From Butyrivibrio sp. (lineage in GTDB: Bacteria > Bacillota_A > Clostridia > Lachnospirales > Lachnospiraceae): a stretch of 5,681 nucleotides of DNA. The notes beneath the pieces were generated by a model. That model worked only from the letters and a program-made list of their open reading frames with translations, was not told where the DNA came from and did not search any database. The stretch lies in NCBI GenBank assembly GCA_017996845.1, contig JAGOGF010000150.1:1-5681 (forward strand). Reading direction: 5' to 3'. Both the position numbers and the translations under genes were made by a program. Shown in pieces: positions 1 to 5,681 of the stretch (position 1 is the first letter of the stretch; each line of letters opens with the position of its first letter).

Positions 1-12
1 TACACTAGTGTA
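1..12. repeat. 12-bp perfect palindrome at window edge
   Basis: TACACTAGTGTA reads identically on both strands. It sits about 60 bases before a clear promoter and could be an operator half seen at the window edge, part of an upstream terminator, or chance. The cut at base 1 hides whether the symmetry extends further; the next base on the right is C, so a G before base 1 would extend it. No function is assigned. Confidence 0.3.
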
Positions 13-71
13 CCAAAAGGCAATCACGGTAAAAATGGGATTTTAATACTATTTGCAGATTGAATTTATCA

Positions 72-99
72 TTGAAAAAGTCACCTGATATGATATAAT
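72..99 (+). promoter_or_regulatory. Sigma-A type promoter with extended -10
   Basis: A -35-like TTGAAA (72-77) is followed after 16 bases by a perfect TATAAT (94-99), preceded by TG one base upstream (91-92), which makes a consensus extended -10 element. Transcription should begin near 105-107. No open reading frame with a ribosome binding site starts just downstream. The first product is therefore likely an untranslated RNA running to the terminator at 290-326, with readthrough into the protein gene that starts at 356. A small inverted repeat, TGTAC-TAT-GTACA (123-135), lies just downstream of the start and could be an operator. Confidence 0.72.
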
Positions 100-144
100 A
101 CAACTGTAAGAAAGATAATTATTGTACTATGTACACATATTATG

Positions 145-174
145 AACATTTCTTTTCTATGGAAAAGAAATGTT
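145..174 (+). repeat. 13-bp perfect inverted repeat (RNA hairpin)
   Basis: Arms AACATTTCTTTTC (145-157) and GAAAAGAAATGTT (162-174) pair perfectly around a 4-base loop, extendable by one G-U pair (144/175). It lies about 40 nt inside the predicted transcript and has no U-tract after it, so it is not a terminator. A near-copy of the right arm, GAAAAAGAAAAAATGT, recurs at 271-286 and could compete for the left arm. Confidence 0.75.
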
Positions 175-289
175 TGGGCTGATGAAACTTGTGTGAGTGA
201 TACCAAATGCAAGTGGAGGTCTTCAAGTTGGTTTGGACGTTGAGCCAGCAGTATCTTACTCCTCGATGAGGAAAAAGAAAAAATGTCAT

Positions 290-326
290 AAAAATGTCCT
301 TTGGGCTTAGCCTGAAGGACATTTTT
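290..326 (+). terminator. Intrinsic terminator between small RNA and protein gene
   Basis: A perfect 12-bp stem, AAAAATGTCCTT (290-301) with AAGGACATTTTT (315-326), is extended inward by T-G, G-T, G-C, G-C and C-G pairs to a TTA loop. This gives about 17 consecutive pairs. The 3' arm ends in TTTTT followed by ATTAT, and the 5' arm begins with an A-run, so it could also act on the other strand. It ends 29 bases before the TTG start at 356, placing a transcription brake between the promoter and the gene. A second copy of AAAAATGTC (279-287) just upstream could pair with the same 3' arm. Confidence 0.87.
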
Positions 327-343
327 ATTATCATAAATTCTTT

Positions 344-349
344 GGGAGG
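344..349 (+). promoter_or_regulatory. Ribosome binding site fixing a TTG start
   Basis: GGGAGG lies 6 bases before TTG at 356-358. No ATG or GTG in frame nearby has comparable spacing, so this site decides the non-ATG start of the 316-residue gene. Confidence 0.8.
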
Positions 350-355
350 CGGAAT

Positions 356-1306
356 TTGGGAATTATTAGAAATATCATTTGCGATTATGAAAATTTAATT
401 AAAACCCAAATTACAATTCCTTTGGAAAGTGGGGATATAATAGAATTTGAATTTCATCCGCAAGATTTACCTCATTTACTTGGGCTGCAACATCTGGTTG
501 ATAATCCTGTATTATTTGAATATAGTCAAAAACGTTTAAGCGCCACCGATTTATATAAAGGTATGTGTAATGGAAATATAGATGTTGATGAATTTGAAAA
601 AAGTAGTTATTTTGAAGAACTTTTTCAAAATAGAATCAAATATTTTAGCAGTGCTATGATTATGGATATTATTCGTGCAAGACAGATTGTAGAATTTGAT
701 CCAAAGAAGATAAAAGATTTTGTCACGAAAATGAGTGATTTGAGTTACATTTTTTGGAAACTGATAAGAGATGAAAATAATAATTATGGGTATTTTGGAG
801 TCGGTTTTATGGCCAGAGGAAATAAATTCGATCGGAATTATCCAAATACTTTTTTCTTTAGATCTGATAATCAGTATATATTTAATCAAAAAATAGCAAT
901 TCCAATGTCGCTTATGATAACAGATAGAATGAAAAGAGTAATATTGGAAATATACTGGGAAGAAATTCGGGCCAGTATGTATCATAACCCCCATTACAAA
1001 TATTTAAATTCAAGTGCTACAGGTATTTGTGACGAGTTCGGAAAAATAAAGCAGGAAGAAATATATAAATGTGAAGATGAGAATATAAAAAGGCATTATC
1101 AATTATTAAGGACGGATGAATTGAATAAGGCATATCTTCCATACATGGACGATGGTTTTCGATGGACAAATGATGAGAAGTGTTACATCTTAGCAAAGAT
1201 AGATCAAAATAATAAAGTCTTATATCCAAAAGAAATAAATGTGCTGTTAAATAAATATCGGCAAAAAATAAATAAAAAAGAATGTATCACTAGCGTGAGC
1301 AAGTGA
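356..1306 (+). CDS. PBECR4-like predicted RNase / toxin-like protein
   Basis: A 316-residue protein starting at TTG, chosen because GGGAGG stands 6 bases upstream. It has no signal peptide or membrane segment. Residues about 27-185 resemble the PBECR4 family as I remember it (phage-associated Barnase-EndoU-ColicinE5/D-RelE-like predicted nucleases). The similarity lies in an acidic/aromatic strand EFEFHP (30-35), the signature LPHLLGLQHL (38-47), a helix with ATDLYKGM, then SSYFEEL, an RIKYF segment (93-97), and a strand block ending NTFFFRSDNQYI (164-175). H34, H40 and H46 are candidate functional residues; I cannot name a catalytic set. The remaining C-terminal region (about 186-316) is charged and unrecognised. 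It lies behind a small RNA and terminator, as type III toxins do, but is longer than ToxN-type toxins. It is very AT-rich (AAA, ATA and AAT codons) against the neighbouring rha genes, which suggests acquisition. The family call is moderate and the toxin role is inferred. Confidence 0.6.
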   Translation: MGIIRNIICDYENLIKTQITIPLESGDIIEFEFHPQDLPHLLGLQHLVDNPVLFEYSQKRLSATDLYKGMCNGNIDVDEFEKSSYFEELFQNRIKYFSSAMIMDIIRARQIVEFDPKKIKDFVTKMSDLSYIFWKLIRDENNNYGYFGVGFMARGNKFDRNYPNTFFFRSDNQYIFNQKIAIPMSLMITDRMKRVILEIYWEEIRASMYHNPHYKYLNSSATGICDEFGKIKQEEIYKCEDENIKRHYQLLRTDELNKAYLPYMDDGFRWTNDEKCYILAKIDQNNKVLYPKEINVLLNKYRQKINKKECITSVSK

Positions 1307-1318
1307 TACATTCTTTTT
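1275..1318. terminator. Bidirectional intrinsic terminator
   Basis: A perfect 17-bp stem, AAAAAGAATGTATCACT (1275-1291) with AGTGATACATTCTTTTT (1302-1318), is capped by an A-A mismatch, two G-C pairs and a GTGA (GNRA-type) tetraloop. Flanking A- and T-rich runs give a U-tract on both strands. On the + strand it overlaps the last ten codons and the stop (1304-1306) of the RNase-like gene. On the - strand it begins 9 bases past the rhaD stop. It therefore separates the two convergent units. Confidence 0.92.
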
Positions 1319-1327
1319 ACTTGTTTT

Positions 1328-2155
1328 TTATTTCTCAAACAGAAATTCTTCCGGCAGGGTTACATGGAAATCCTTTGCCAGATTTCGGAAATCATCCGGC
1401 GTGATGGTCTGGCGCTTTGGTTGTCCCATGGACATTACTTTTACCAGAATTTCAGCGGACTTTTCGATGGTATGGAAGAGTCCGAAGGTCAGATCAAAGT
1501 CTTCTCCGGCAGCGAACAGGCCGTGATGCGCCCAGACAGCGGCGTCGTACCGCTCCATCAGTTTGCTGGTGGCTACGGCAATGTCACGTCCGCCCGGCAC
1601 CATCCACGGAACGACGCCGACGCCGTCCGGAAATACAACAGGACATTCCGTTGCCATCTCCCAGAGCTCTCTGGTAAAGATCTTGTCTTCCAGCGGAAGG
1701 ACAAAGGTCAGTGCGATCAGATTAGCCGGATGGCCGTGATAGATGACGCGGTATCTGCCGTTTGTCTTACGCTTTTTGACTTCATGGTTCATCAGGTGGC
1801 TGGGCAGTTCACTGGTCGGACGTCCGCCGTTCACAAGGCCCCACATGATGCGGTAATTCTCACCCTGATCATCCAGTTCGATGATGCAGATGGAGTCCTC
1901 CGGTTTGATCATGACATTCCTGAAATATTTGCCGCTTCCTGTAACCAGAAAGAATTCTCCGGCAAGTGCAGGCACGCTGGTTCCGATCGGCTGCCACTGA
2001 CCGGGGGTCAGAAACTTTTTTACAGCTTCGGCTTCTTCTGCCTTCATACGATAGGAGAGATTGCCGCCGTTTCGTTCATGCCAGCCCTGTAAAAATCCGT
2101 CATCTGCCATTCTCATAAATCCCTGCATAAATTCATTATCATAAATTGTATTCAT
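1328..2155 (-). CDS. rhaD: Rhamnulose-1-phosphate aldolase
   Basis: A zinc-dependent class II aldolase that cleaves L-rhamnulose 1-phosphate into dihydroxyacetone phosphate and L-lactaldehyde in the cytoplasm, the last step of the phosphorylated rhamnose pathway. The 275 residues match the E. coli RhaD length (274). Visible motifs are the phosphate-binding GGNLSYR (30-36) and TGSGKYFRN (72-80), ELPSH with E116, YHGHPAN with H140 and H142, the TECPVVFPDGVG segment with E170, and WAHHGLF with H211. From the E. coli enzyme, the zinc ligands (His141, His143, His212) and catalytic Glu117 correspond to H140, H142, H211 and E116 with a constant one-residue shift, so the enzyme should be active. The ATG is preceded by GGAG (2162-2165) at normal spacing. 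It is the last gene of the operon, 63 bases after rhaA, and ends at the terminator 1275-1318. Confidence 0.96.
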   Translation of the reverse strand: MNTIYDNEFMQGFMRMADDGFLQGWHERNGGNLSYRMKAEEAEAVKKFLTPGQWQPIGTSVPALAGEFFLVTGSGKYFRNVMIKPEDSICIIELDDQGENYRIMWGLVNGGRPTSELPSHLMNHEVKKRKTNGRYRVIYHGHPANLIALTFVLPLEDKIFTRELWEMATECPVVFPDGVGVVPWMVPGGRDIAVATSKLMERYDAAVWAHHGLFAAGEDFDLTFGLFHTIEKSAEILVKVMSMGQPKRQTITPDDFRNLAKDFHVTLPEEFLFEK

Positions 2156-2218
2156 CTGATACTCCGTTTCTGATCTGGTTTAATTTAATAATATTAATTG
2201 TTTTTATTTGTTCCTGTT
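2156..2218 (-). other. rhaA-rhaD intergenic gap
   Basis: This 63-base AT-rich spacer carries the rhaD ribosome binding site (GGAG, 2162-2165). I see no terminator hairpin and no convincing -35/-10 pair, so rhaD is most simply read from the same transcript as rhaA. On the - strand TCTGAAAC (just past the rhaA stop) and TCAGAAAC (before the GGAG) are near-repeats of unknown meaning. Confidence 0.55.
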
Positions 2219-3478
2219 TCAGATTCTTTTTGAGAGAATATTTTTTTCATATGCTTCTACTTCTGTGTACCATGCTTCCCGGACCGGAACACCTTCGGAT
2301 TCACAGTAGTGATCCCAGACGGCACCAAACGGATAGGATTTCATTTCTTCCGAGATCATCATCAGCTTGGAGAAATCTTCACGGTCCTGCAGTTCTTTCA
2401 TCTGCTGATTGGGGAGCAGGAGTGCATACAGAAGAGCCTTTTCCGCATTGCGCAGTCCAACAGTCCAGGCACTGATCCGGTTGATGCTGGCATCAAAGAA
2501 ATCAAGACCCAGTTTCACACGGTCCATGGCATCATTACGGACGATCTCTTTTGCAATTTCCTTTGTCTCATCATCAAACAGGACAACATGATCGGAATCC
2601 CATCTGACAGGACGCGTCAGGTGGAGGGCGATCTGATCATGGAACAGGAGCATGGAAGGAATCTTATCGGATACCGTCTCGGTCGGATGGTAGTGGCCGT
2701 TGTCCATCAGCGGCAGAATACCTTTTTGCGCGGCATAGTTGATCGTAAACTCGGAAGATCCTACGGTATAAGACTCCATACCGATTCCGAACACTTTGGA
2801 TTCCAGGCATACGAGTACTTTGCGCTTGTCATAGCTGATACGCAGAATCTTGTCTAAGCTGTCTTTGAAACGTGCTCTGGGACCCAGGCGATCGGCAGGA
2901 ACATCCTTATATCCATCCGGGATCCAGATATTCATCAGGCATGGCGTGCCAAGTTCTGTTGCGAAATACTCGGAGATACGGATACAGGCCTGTGTATGCC
3001 TGATCCAGAAATCTCTGACTTCGGGATCGGGACTGGAGAGTGTCAGGTTATTTTTGACCATTTTATGTGAGAAAAGCGTGGGATTAAAGTCCAGTCCGAT
3101 ATTTCTCTTGCGCGCAAAGTCGACCCATTTGGCAAAATGCTCCGGCAGCAGCTGATCACGGTCTACCCACTGACCCTTTTCGAAAATGGCATAATTTGCG
3201 TGGAGATTGAGTCTCTTAAGTCCCGGAGCAAGTGAGAAGACCTTGTCTATGTCATCCATCAGTTCCTGCGGTGTACGTGCCTTACCCGGATAGTTTCCGG
3301 TAGTCTGAATGCCACCTGTCAGAGGTCCGTCTGCGTCAAAACCGTGTACGTCATCACCCTGCCAGCAGTGAAGGGAGATCGGAAACTGCTTTAATTTTGC
3401 AATTGCAGCTTCTGTGTCAACGCCCATTGCAAGGTAAATGTTCTGTGCTTCTTCATAAGATGCGGTTATAGGATTCAT
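2219..3478 (-). CDS. rhaA: L-rhamnose isomerase
   Basis: Interconverts L-rhamnose and L-rhamnulose in the cytoplasm, the first step of catabolism, using two divalent metals on a TIM barrel. From the chosen ATG the protein has 419 residues, the same as E. coli RhaA. Motifs in order are LHCWQGDDVHGFD (36-48), LNLHANYAI (90-98), LDFNPTLFSH (129-138), CLESK with E226, LMDNGHYHP with D259 and H262, IALHLTRPVRWDSDH with H286, D294 and D296, and GLDFFDAS with D326. These line up, with a constant shift of 8, with the E. coli metal ligands Glu234, Asp267, His270, His294, Asp302, Asp304 and Asp334, so the active site is intact. The start at 3478 is preferred over an in-frame ATG 13 codons upstream (3517), because only the former has a GAGGA site. 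It is the middle gene of the operon, 41 bases after the rhamnosidase stop. Confidence 0.97.
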   Translation of the reverse strand: MNPITASYEEAQNIYLAMGVDTEAAIAKLKQFPISLHCWQGDDVHGFDADGPLTGGIQTTGNYPGKARTPQELMDDIDKVFSLAPGLKRLNLHANYAIFEKGQWVDRDQLLPEHFAKWVDFARKRNIGLDFNPTLFSHKMVKNNLTLSSPDPEVRDFWIRHTQACIRISEYFATELGTPCLMNIWIPDGYKDVPADRLGPRARFKDSLDKILRISYDKRKVLVCLESKVFGIGMESYTVGSSEFTINYAAQKGILPLMDNGHYHPTETVSDKIPSMLLFHDQIALHLTRPVRWDSDHVVLFDDETKEIAKEIVRNDAMDRVKLGLDFFDASINRISAWTVGLRNAEKALLYALLLPNQQMKELQDREDFSKLMMISEEMKSYPFGAVWDHYCESEGVPVREAWYTEVEAYEKNILSKRI

Positions 3479-3486
3479 ATTTTGTT

Positions 3487-3491
3487 TCCTC
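3487..3491 (-). promoter_or_regulatory. rhaA ribosome binding site
   Basis: On the - strand GAGGA lies 8 bases before ATG at 3478. The competing in-frame ATG at 3517 has no purine-rich site in front of it. This supports the 419-residue form of RhaA. Confidence 0.75.
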
Positions 3492-3497
3492 TTTCCT

Positions 3498-3523
3498 GCG
3501 CATTTTTCAGCGCGCATTTTCAG
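3498..3523 (-). repeat. Short tandem direct repeat between rhamnosidase and rhaA
   Basis: On the - strand CTGAAAATGCGC (3523-3512) is followed after one base by CTGAAAAATGCGC (3510-3498), differing by one A. The first copy contains the rhamnosidase TGA stop and an ATG in frame with rhaA; the ATG in the second copy is out of frame. It looks like a small local duplication. Any translational role is unproven. Confidence 0.6.
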
Positions 3524-5681
3524 TTGAATTTCTGCAGATAAGAATCTAATTTTTTCAGTTTTGCTGCACTGATTTTTTTCCTGTTTTTTGCGGCAAGCTC
3601 TACAATGGAACGTTCCGGCTGATACAGCAGTTCTCCCGGCAGCATTTTTTTGAGCCCGTCTGCAAGCTTTCGGTTCTTTAAAAGCTCCTGAAGCGGTGTT
3701 TCCAGATCATAATGCTTCTTCAGACAGGTTGTCAGAGCATAGGATACGTGGTAGGTTCCTGCCTGCAGAATGCATTTCCCATTTTCTGTTTCTGCGAACA
3801 TCGGATTTTCAGAATCCGTATACAGTTCTTTGGGCGCATAAGGCAGCAGGAGCTGTGCTTCACAGCCAAAGGGTACTGTTACGGTATATTCCAGATGCTC
3901 CGGATCAGTCAGCTTCCAACTGCTCACGTACTGACCGGCAGGCGAATCATAGGAAGCATCTGCGGAGCGCAGATCCCAGTTCGGAATGGGTGCGATCCGC
4001 ATTTTCCGGCAGCCGGGAGCTTCTTCCATGACACGCAGACCGGCTACATGTGAGAACATCCATTCCAGAACGGATCCGTAGGAATAGTGGTTCATGCTGT
4101 TCATGCTGATGCCGGAGATCTTCCCGTTATCCAGCAGGCTGTTCCAACGCTCCCAGACTGTTGTTGCACCCAGTTTTACTTCATGGAGCCAGCCGGGATA
4201 CTCTTCATTTAGCAGCAGACTATAGGCAAGTTCGTCCAGACCGTAATCAGAGAGCACACTGCACAGAAGAGGTGTCCCGACAAAGCCTGTCTGCAGCTTC
4301 CCGTTATTGTCATCGAAGAGTTTTGTCAGCTGCGCTTTGACAAGCGCTTCGTTATCCGAAAGGTGATATTTGAGTGTCAGGATCAGAGCAGTCTGGGTTT
4401 TGATGCAGCATCTGCCGGTTGCACTGTAGTATTCTTTTTTGACCAGATCAAACTGTTCCCGGGAAAGCGCATCATATTCCTTTTGTTTGGCAGTATCACC
4501 CAGAACCGCGGCAGATTTTGCCACAATTCCTGCACTGGCTGCGTAGTACAGATTTGCGATGAATTCTTCATCTGTTGCACCAAGTACCTGTTCCGCACCA
4601 CCTGCCGGCTTATCCAGTGCCAGCCAGTCACCGAAATGGAATGTGCGCCGCCAGCCATGATCTGTTCCATCCACTTTACGGATATAATCGACCCAGCCCC
4701 GCATGCTTTCGAACTGATCGGCGAGGATATGCGGATCTCCGTAGAACAGATAGAGATTCCACGGAATGATGCAGGCGGCGTCACCCCATACACTGGAACA
4801 GCCTTTTACACCACTGGAGGGAATGACATGCGGTACCATTCCGTCCAGGGCCTTTTGTTCCTGCGCCATATCGTACAGGTATTTTGCGTAAAAAGACCAG
4901 GTATCCGTCAGATAGGTTGCAGTGGGAGAGAAGACCTGCGCATCTCCGGTCCAGCCCATTCGTTCATCCCTCTGCGGACAATCGGTCGGTACATCAATAA
5001 AATTGCTTTTCAGCCCCCAGCGTACGTTACTGATGAAGCGGTTTACCAGCGCATGTCCGGTGGAAAGGTCTCCTGTCTGCTGCACATTACTGTAGAGCGC
5101 AAGCCCGCTGCAGGCATCTTTTTGCAGATCGGAGATGCCATCGATTTTGATATAGCGGTAACCGTAATAGGTGAAATGCGGTGTAATGTTTTGTCTGGTT
5201 CCATCTGAAATATAGATATATTCGGATTTGGCACTCCGCAGATTTTTATTATAAAAATTTCCGTTTTGCAGGATCTCACCTGTTTGAATATGAATTTGTG
5301 TTCCGGCCTTTTCATGAACCGTCAGGGTAAAGAGTCCGGCAAATTCCTGTCCCATATCCAGAACGGTTTCCCCGGCAGGTGTATGAATCACAGCCGCCGG
5401 CTTGAAGATCTCATGAATCGTAACAGGAAGGCTCATACGCGCGGTCAGCATTCCGTTTGGAGCAGCGCAGAAGGCAGCAGATTCAGAAGGGAGCTTTGGC
5501 AGGGTATCATCCCTTTTTTCTCCATCGTACAGGTTGGAAAAGGTAATATTGCTGCACCGTACGCACCAGGATTCGTCAGTGCCGATGGTTTCCGATGTTC
5601 CGTCTGTATAGGTGATTTGCAGGTCGGCGATCAGTTTCCACTCTTTTCCGTAGAAGCCGGTATCCTTATGTGCGTCAAAAC
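3520..5681 (-). CDS. GH78 alpha-L-rhamnosidase (5' end outside window)
   Basis: An inverting glycosidase releasing terminal alpha-L-rhamnose from glycans or plant glycosides. The frame stays open with no stop from 5451 to the window edge, and the 76 residues there still match the family (WKLIADLQITYTDG, ESW, LYDGE). The start is therefore off the right edge and an ATG at 5451 is only internal. Of 719 visible residues, the N-terminal beta domain is followed by a beta-sandwich with VLDMGQEFAGL (106-116). The (alpha/alpha)6 catalytic domain carries VPTDCPQRDERMGWTGD (230-246), with E239 the expected general acid, and GATTVWERW (504-512), with E510 the likely general base. NHYSYGSVLEW (530-540) and a C-terminal beta domain follow. 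The last ~68 residues (652-719) form an unusual lysine- and leucine-rich helical tail. It is first in the visible operon, and its stop lies 41 bases before rhaA. Secretion cannot be judged because the N-terminus is missing. Confidence 0.94.
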   Translation of the reverse strand, partial: FDAHKDTGFYGKEWKLIADLQITYTDGTSETIGTDESWCVRCSNITFSNLYDGEKRDDTLPKLPSESAAFCAAPNGMLTARMSLPVTIHEIFKPAAVIHTPAGETVLDMGQEFAGLFTLTVHEKAGTQIHIQTGEILQNGNFYNKNLRSAKSEYIYISDGTRQNITPHFTYYGYRYIKIDGISDLQKDACSGLALYSNVQQTGDLSTGHALVNRFISNVRWGLKSNFIDVPTDCPQRDERMGWTGDAQVFSPTATYLTDTWSFYAKYLYDMAQEQKALDGMVPHVIPSSGVKGCSSVWGDAACIIPWNLYLFYGDPHILADQFESMRGWVDYIRKVDGTDHGWRRTFHFGDWLALDKPAGGAEQVLGATDEEFIANLYYAASAGIVAKSAAVLGDTAKQKEYDALSREQFDLVKKEYYSATGRCCIKTQTALILTLKYHLSDNEALVKAQLTKLFDDNNGKLQTGFVGTPLLCSVLSDYGLDELAYSLLLNEEYPGWLHEVKLGATTVWERWNSLLDNGKISGISMNSMNHYSYGSVLEWMFSHVAGLRVMEEAPGCRKMRIAPIPNWDLRSADASYDSPAGQYVSSWKLTDPEHLEYTVTVPFGCEAQLLLPYAPKELYTDSENPMFAETENGKCILQAGTYHVSYALTTCLKKHYDLETPLQELLKNRKLADGLKKMLPGELLYQPERSIVELAAKNRKKISAAKLKKLDSYLQKFN

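Larger units (their letters stand above)
106..330 (+). ncRNA. Candidate structured small RNA upstream of RNase-like gene
   Basis: This is the gene-free stretch between the promoter at 72-99 and the terminator at 290-326, giving a predicted transcript of about 220 nt. It contains a perfect 13-bp hairpin, AACATTTCTTTTC with GAAAAGAAATGTT (145-157 with 162-174, loop TATG). A middle region has several possible short helices: ACTTG 187-191 with CAAGT at 210-214 or 224-228, ACCAA 202-206 with TTGGT 228-232, and GGCT 177-180 with AGCC 243-246. A small TCCTC/GAGGA hairpin (260-272) and the terminator follow. I do not recognise it as 6S RNA, SRP RNA, tmRNA, T-box or a known riboswitch. By position it could be the RNA antitoxin of a type III-like toxin-antitoxin pair, or an attenuating leader for the downstream gene. 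What is seen is a promoter, helices and a terminator; the role is inferred. Confidence 0.5.

Noticed and set aside
179..185. CTGATGA, the first core block of a hammerhead ribozyme
   Set aside because: No helix II followed by a separate GAAA block, and no cleavage-site triplet in the right place, can be laid out around it. A 7-base match is expected by chance.
106..330. Tandem repeats of a ToxI/AntiQ type antitoxin, or a retron msr-msd
   Set aside because: Only weak similarity between 210-223 and 224-237 is visible, not 30-40 base tandem repeats. No reverse transcriptase is encoded nearby, so a retron is not supported.
140..334. 64-residue open frame on the - strand within the small RNA region
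   Set aside because: It runs across both arms of the terminator and the 13-bp hairpin, has no ribosome binding site and resembles no protein I know. The + strand promoter and terminator explain the region better.
307..340. Separate promoter for the 356-1306 gene between terminator and start
   Set aside because: Only a weak TTGGGC (301-306) with TTTATT (324-329) can be proposed, overlapping the terminator stem. It is much poorer than the promoter at 72-99.
551..994. 147-residue open frame on the - strand inside the RNase-like gene
   Set aside because: It is an AT-rich shadow of the + strand gene, with no ribosome binding site and an implausible residue make-up.
1364..2092. 242-residue open frame on the + strand opposite rhaD
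   Set aside because: The opposite strand carries every rhaD active-site motif at the correct length, so this is an antisense shadow without its own ribosome binding site.
3502..3517. Longer RhaA starting at 3517, giving 432 residues
   Set aside because: There is no ribosome binding site before it, the extra 13 residues lie in the duplicated spacer, and the shorter form matches the family length exactly.
4363..5208. 281-residue open frame on the + strand inside the rhamnosidase gene
   Set aside because: It is antisense to the conserved GH78 catalytic domain. Its cysteine- and phenylalanine-rich translation has no recognisable motif.

Overview
The window looks like chromosomal DNA from a low-to-mid GC Firmicute, most likely a gut Clostridia (Lachnospiraceae-like). 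The reasons are a leftward L-rhamnose utilisation operon with a GH78 rhamnosidase, strong GGAGG-type ribosome binding sites, intrinsic terminators with U-tracts, and a TTG start. The taxon is inferred from style, not from a marker gene.

The window has two unlike parts. Bases 1 to about 1320 are very AT-rich. They hold, left to right on the + strand, an extended -10 promoter (72-99), a roughly 220-nt non-coding transcribed region with a 13-bp hairpin (145-174), a strong terminator (290-326), and a 316-residue protein with a TTG start (356-1306). That protein resembles the PBECR4 family of predicted BECR-fold (RelE/barnase/EndoU-like) RNases. The layout of promoter, structured RNA, terminator and then RNase-like toxin is the layout of type III toxin-antitoxin loci. 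However, the tandem repeats typical of known ToxI-type antitoxins are not visible. This is the part of the window most likely to be an undescribed system.

Bases 1328-5681 are of higher GC and form a conventional operon on the - strand, read right to left: a GH78 alpha-L-rhamnosidase (5' end outside the window), rhaA (L-rhamnose isomerase) and rhaD (rhamnulose-1-phosphate aldolase). The rhamnosidase releases L-rhamnose from plant glycans or glycosides, RhaA converts it to L-rhamnulose, and RhaD splits L-rhamnulose 1-phosphate into dihydroxyacetone phosphate and L-lactaldehyde. The kinase step (RhaB), the transporter, the regulator and the operon promoter are not in the window and presumably lie to the right or elsewhere. 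One long hairpin at 1275-1318 ends both convergent transcription units.
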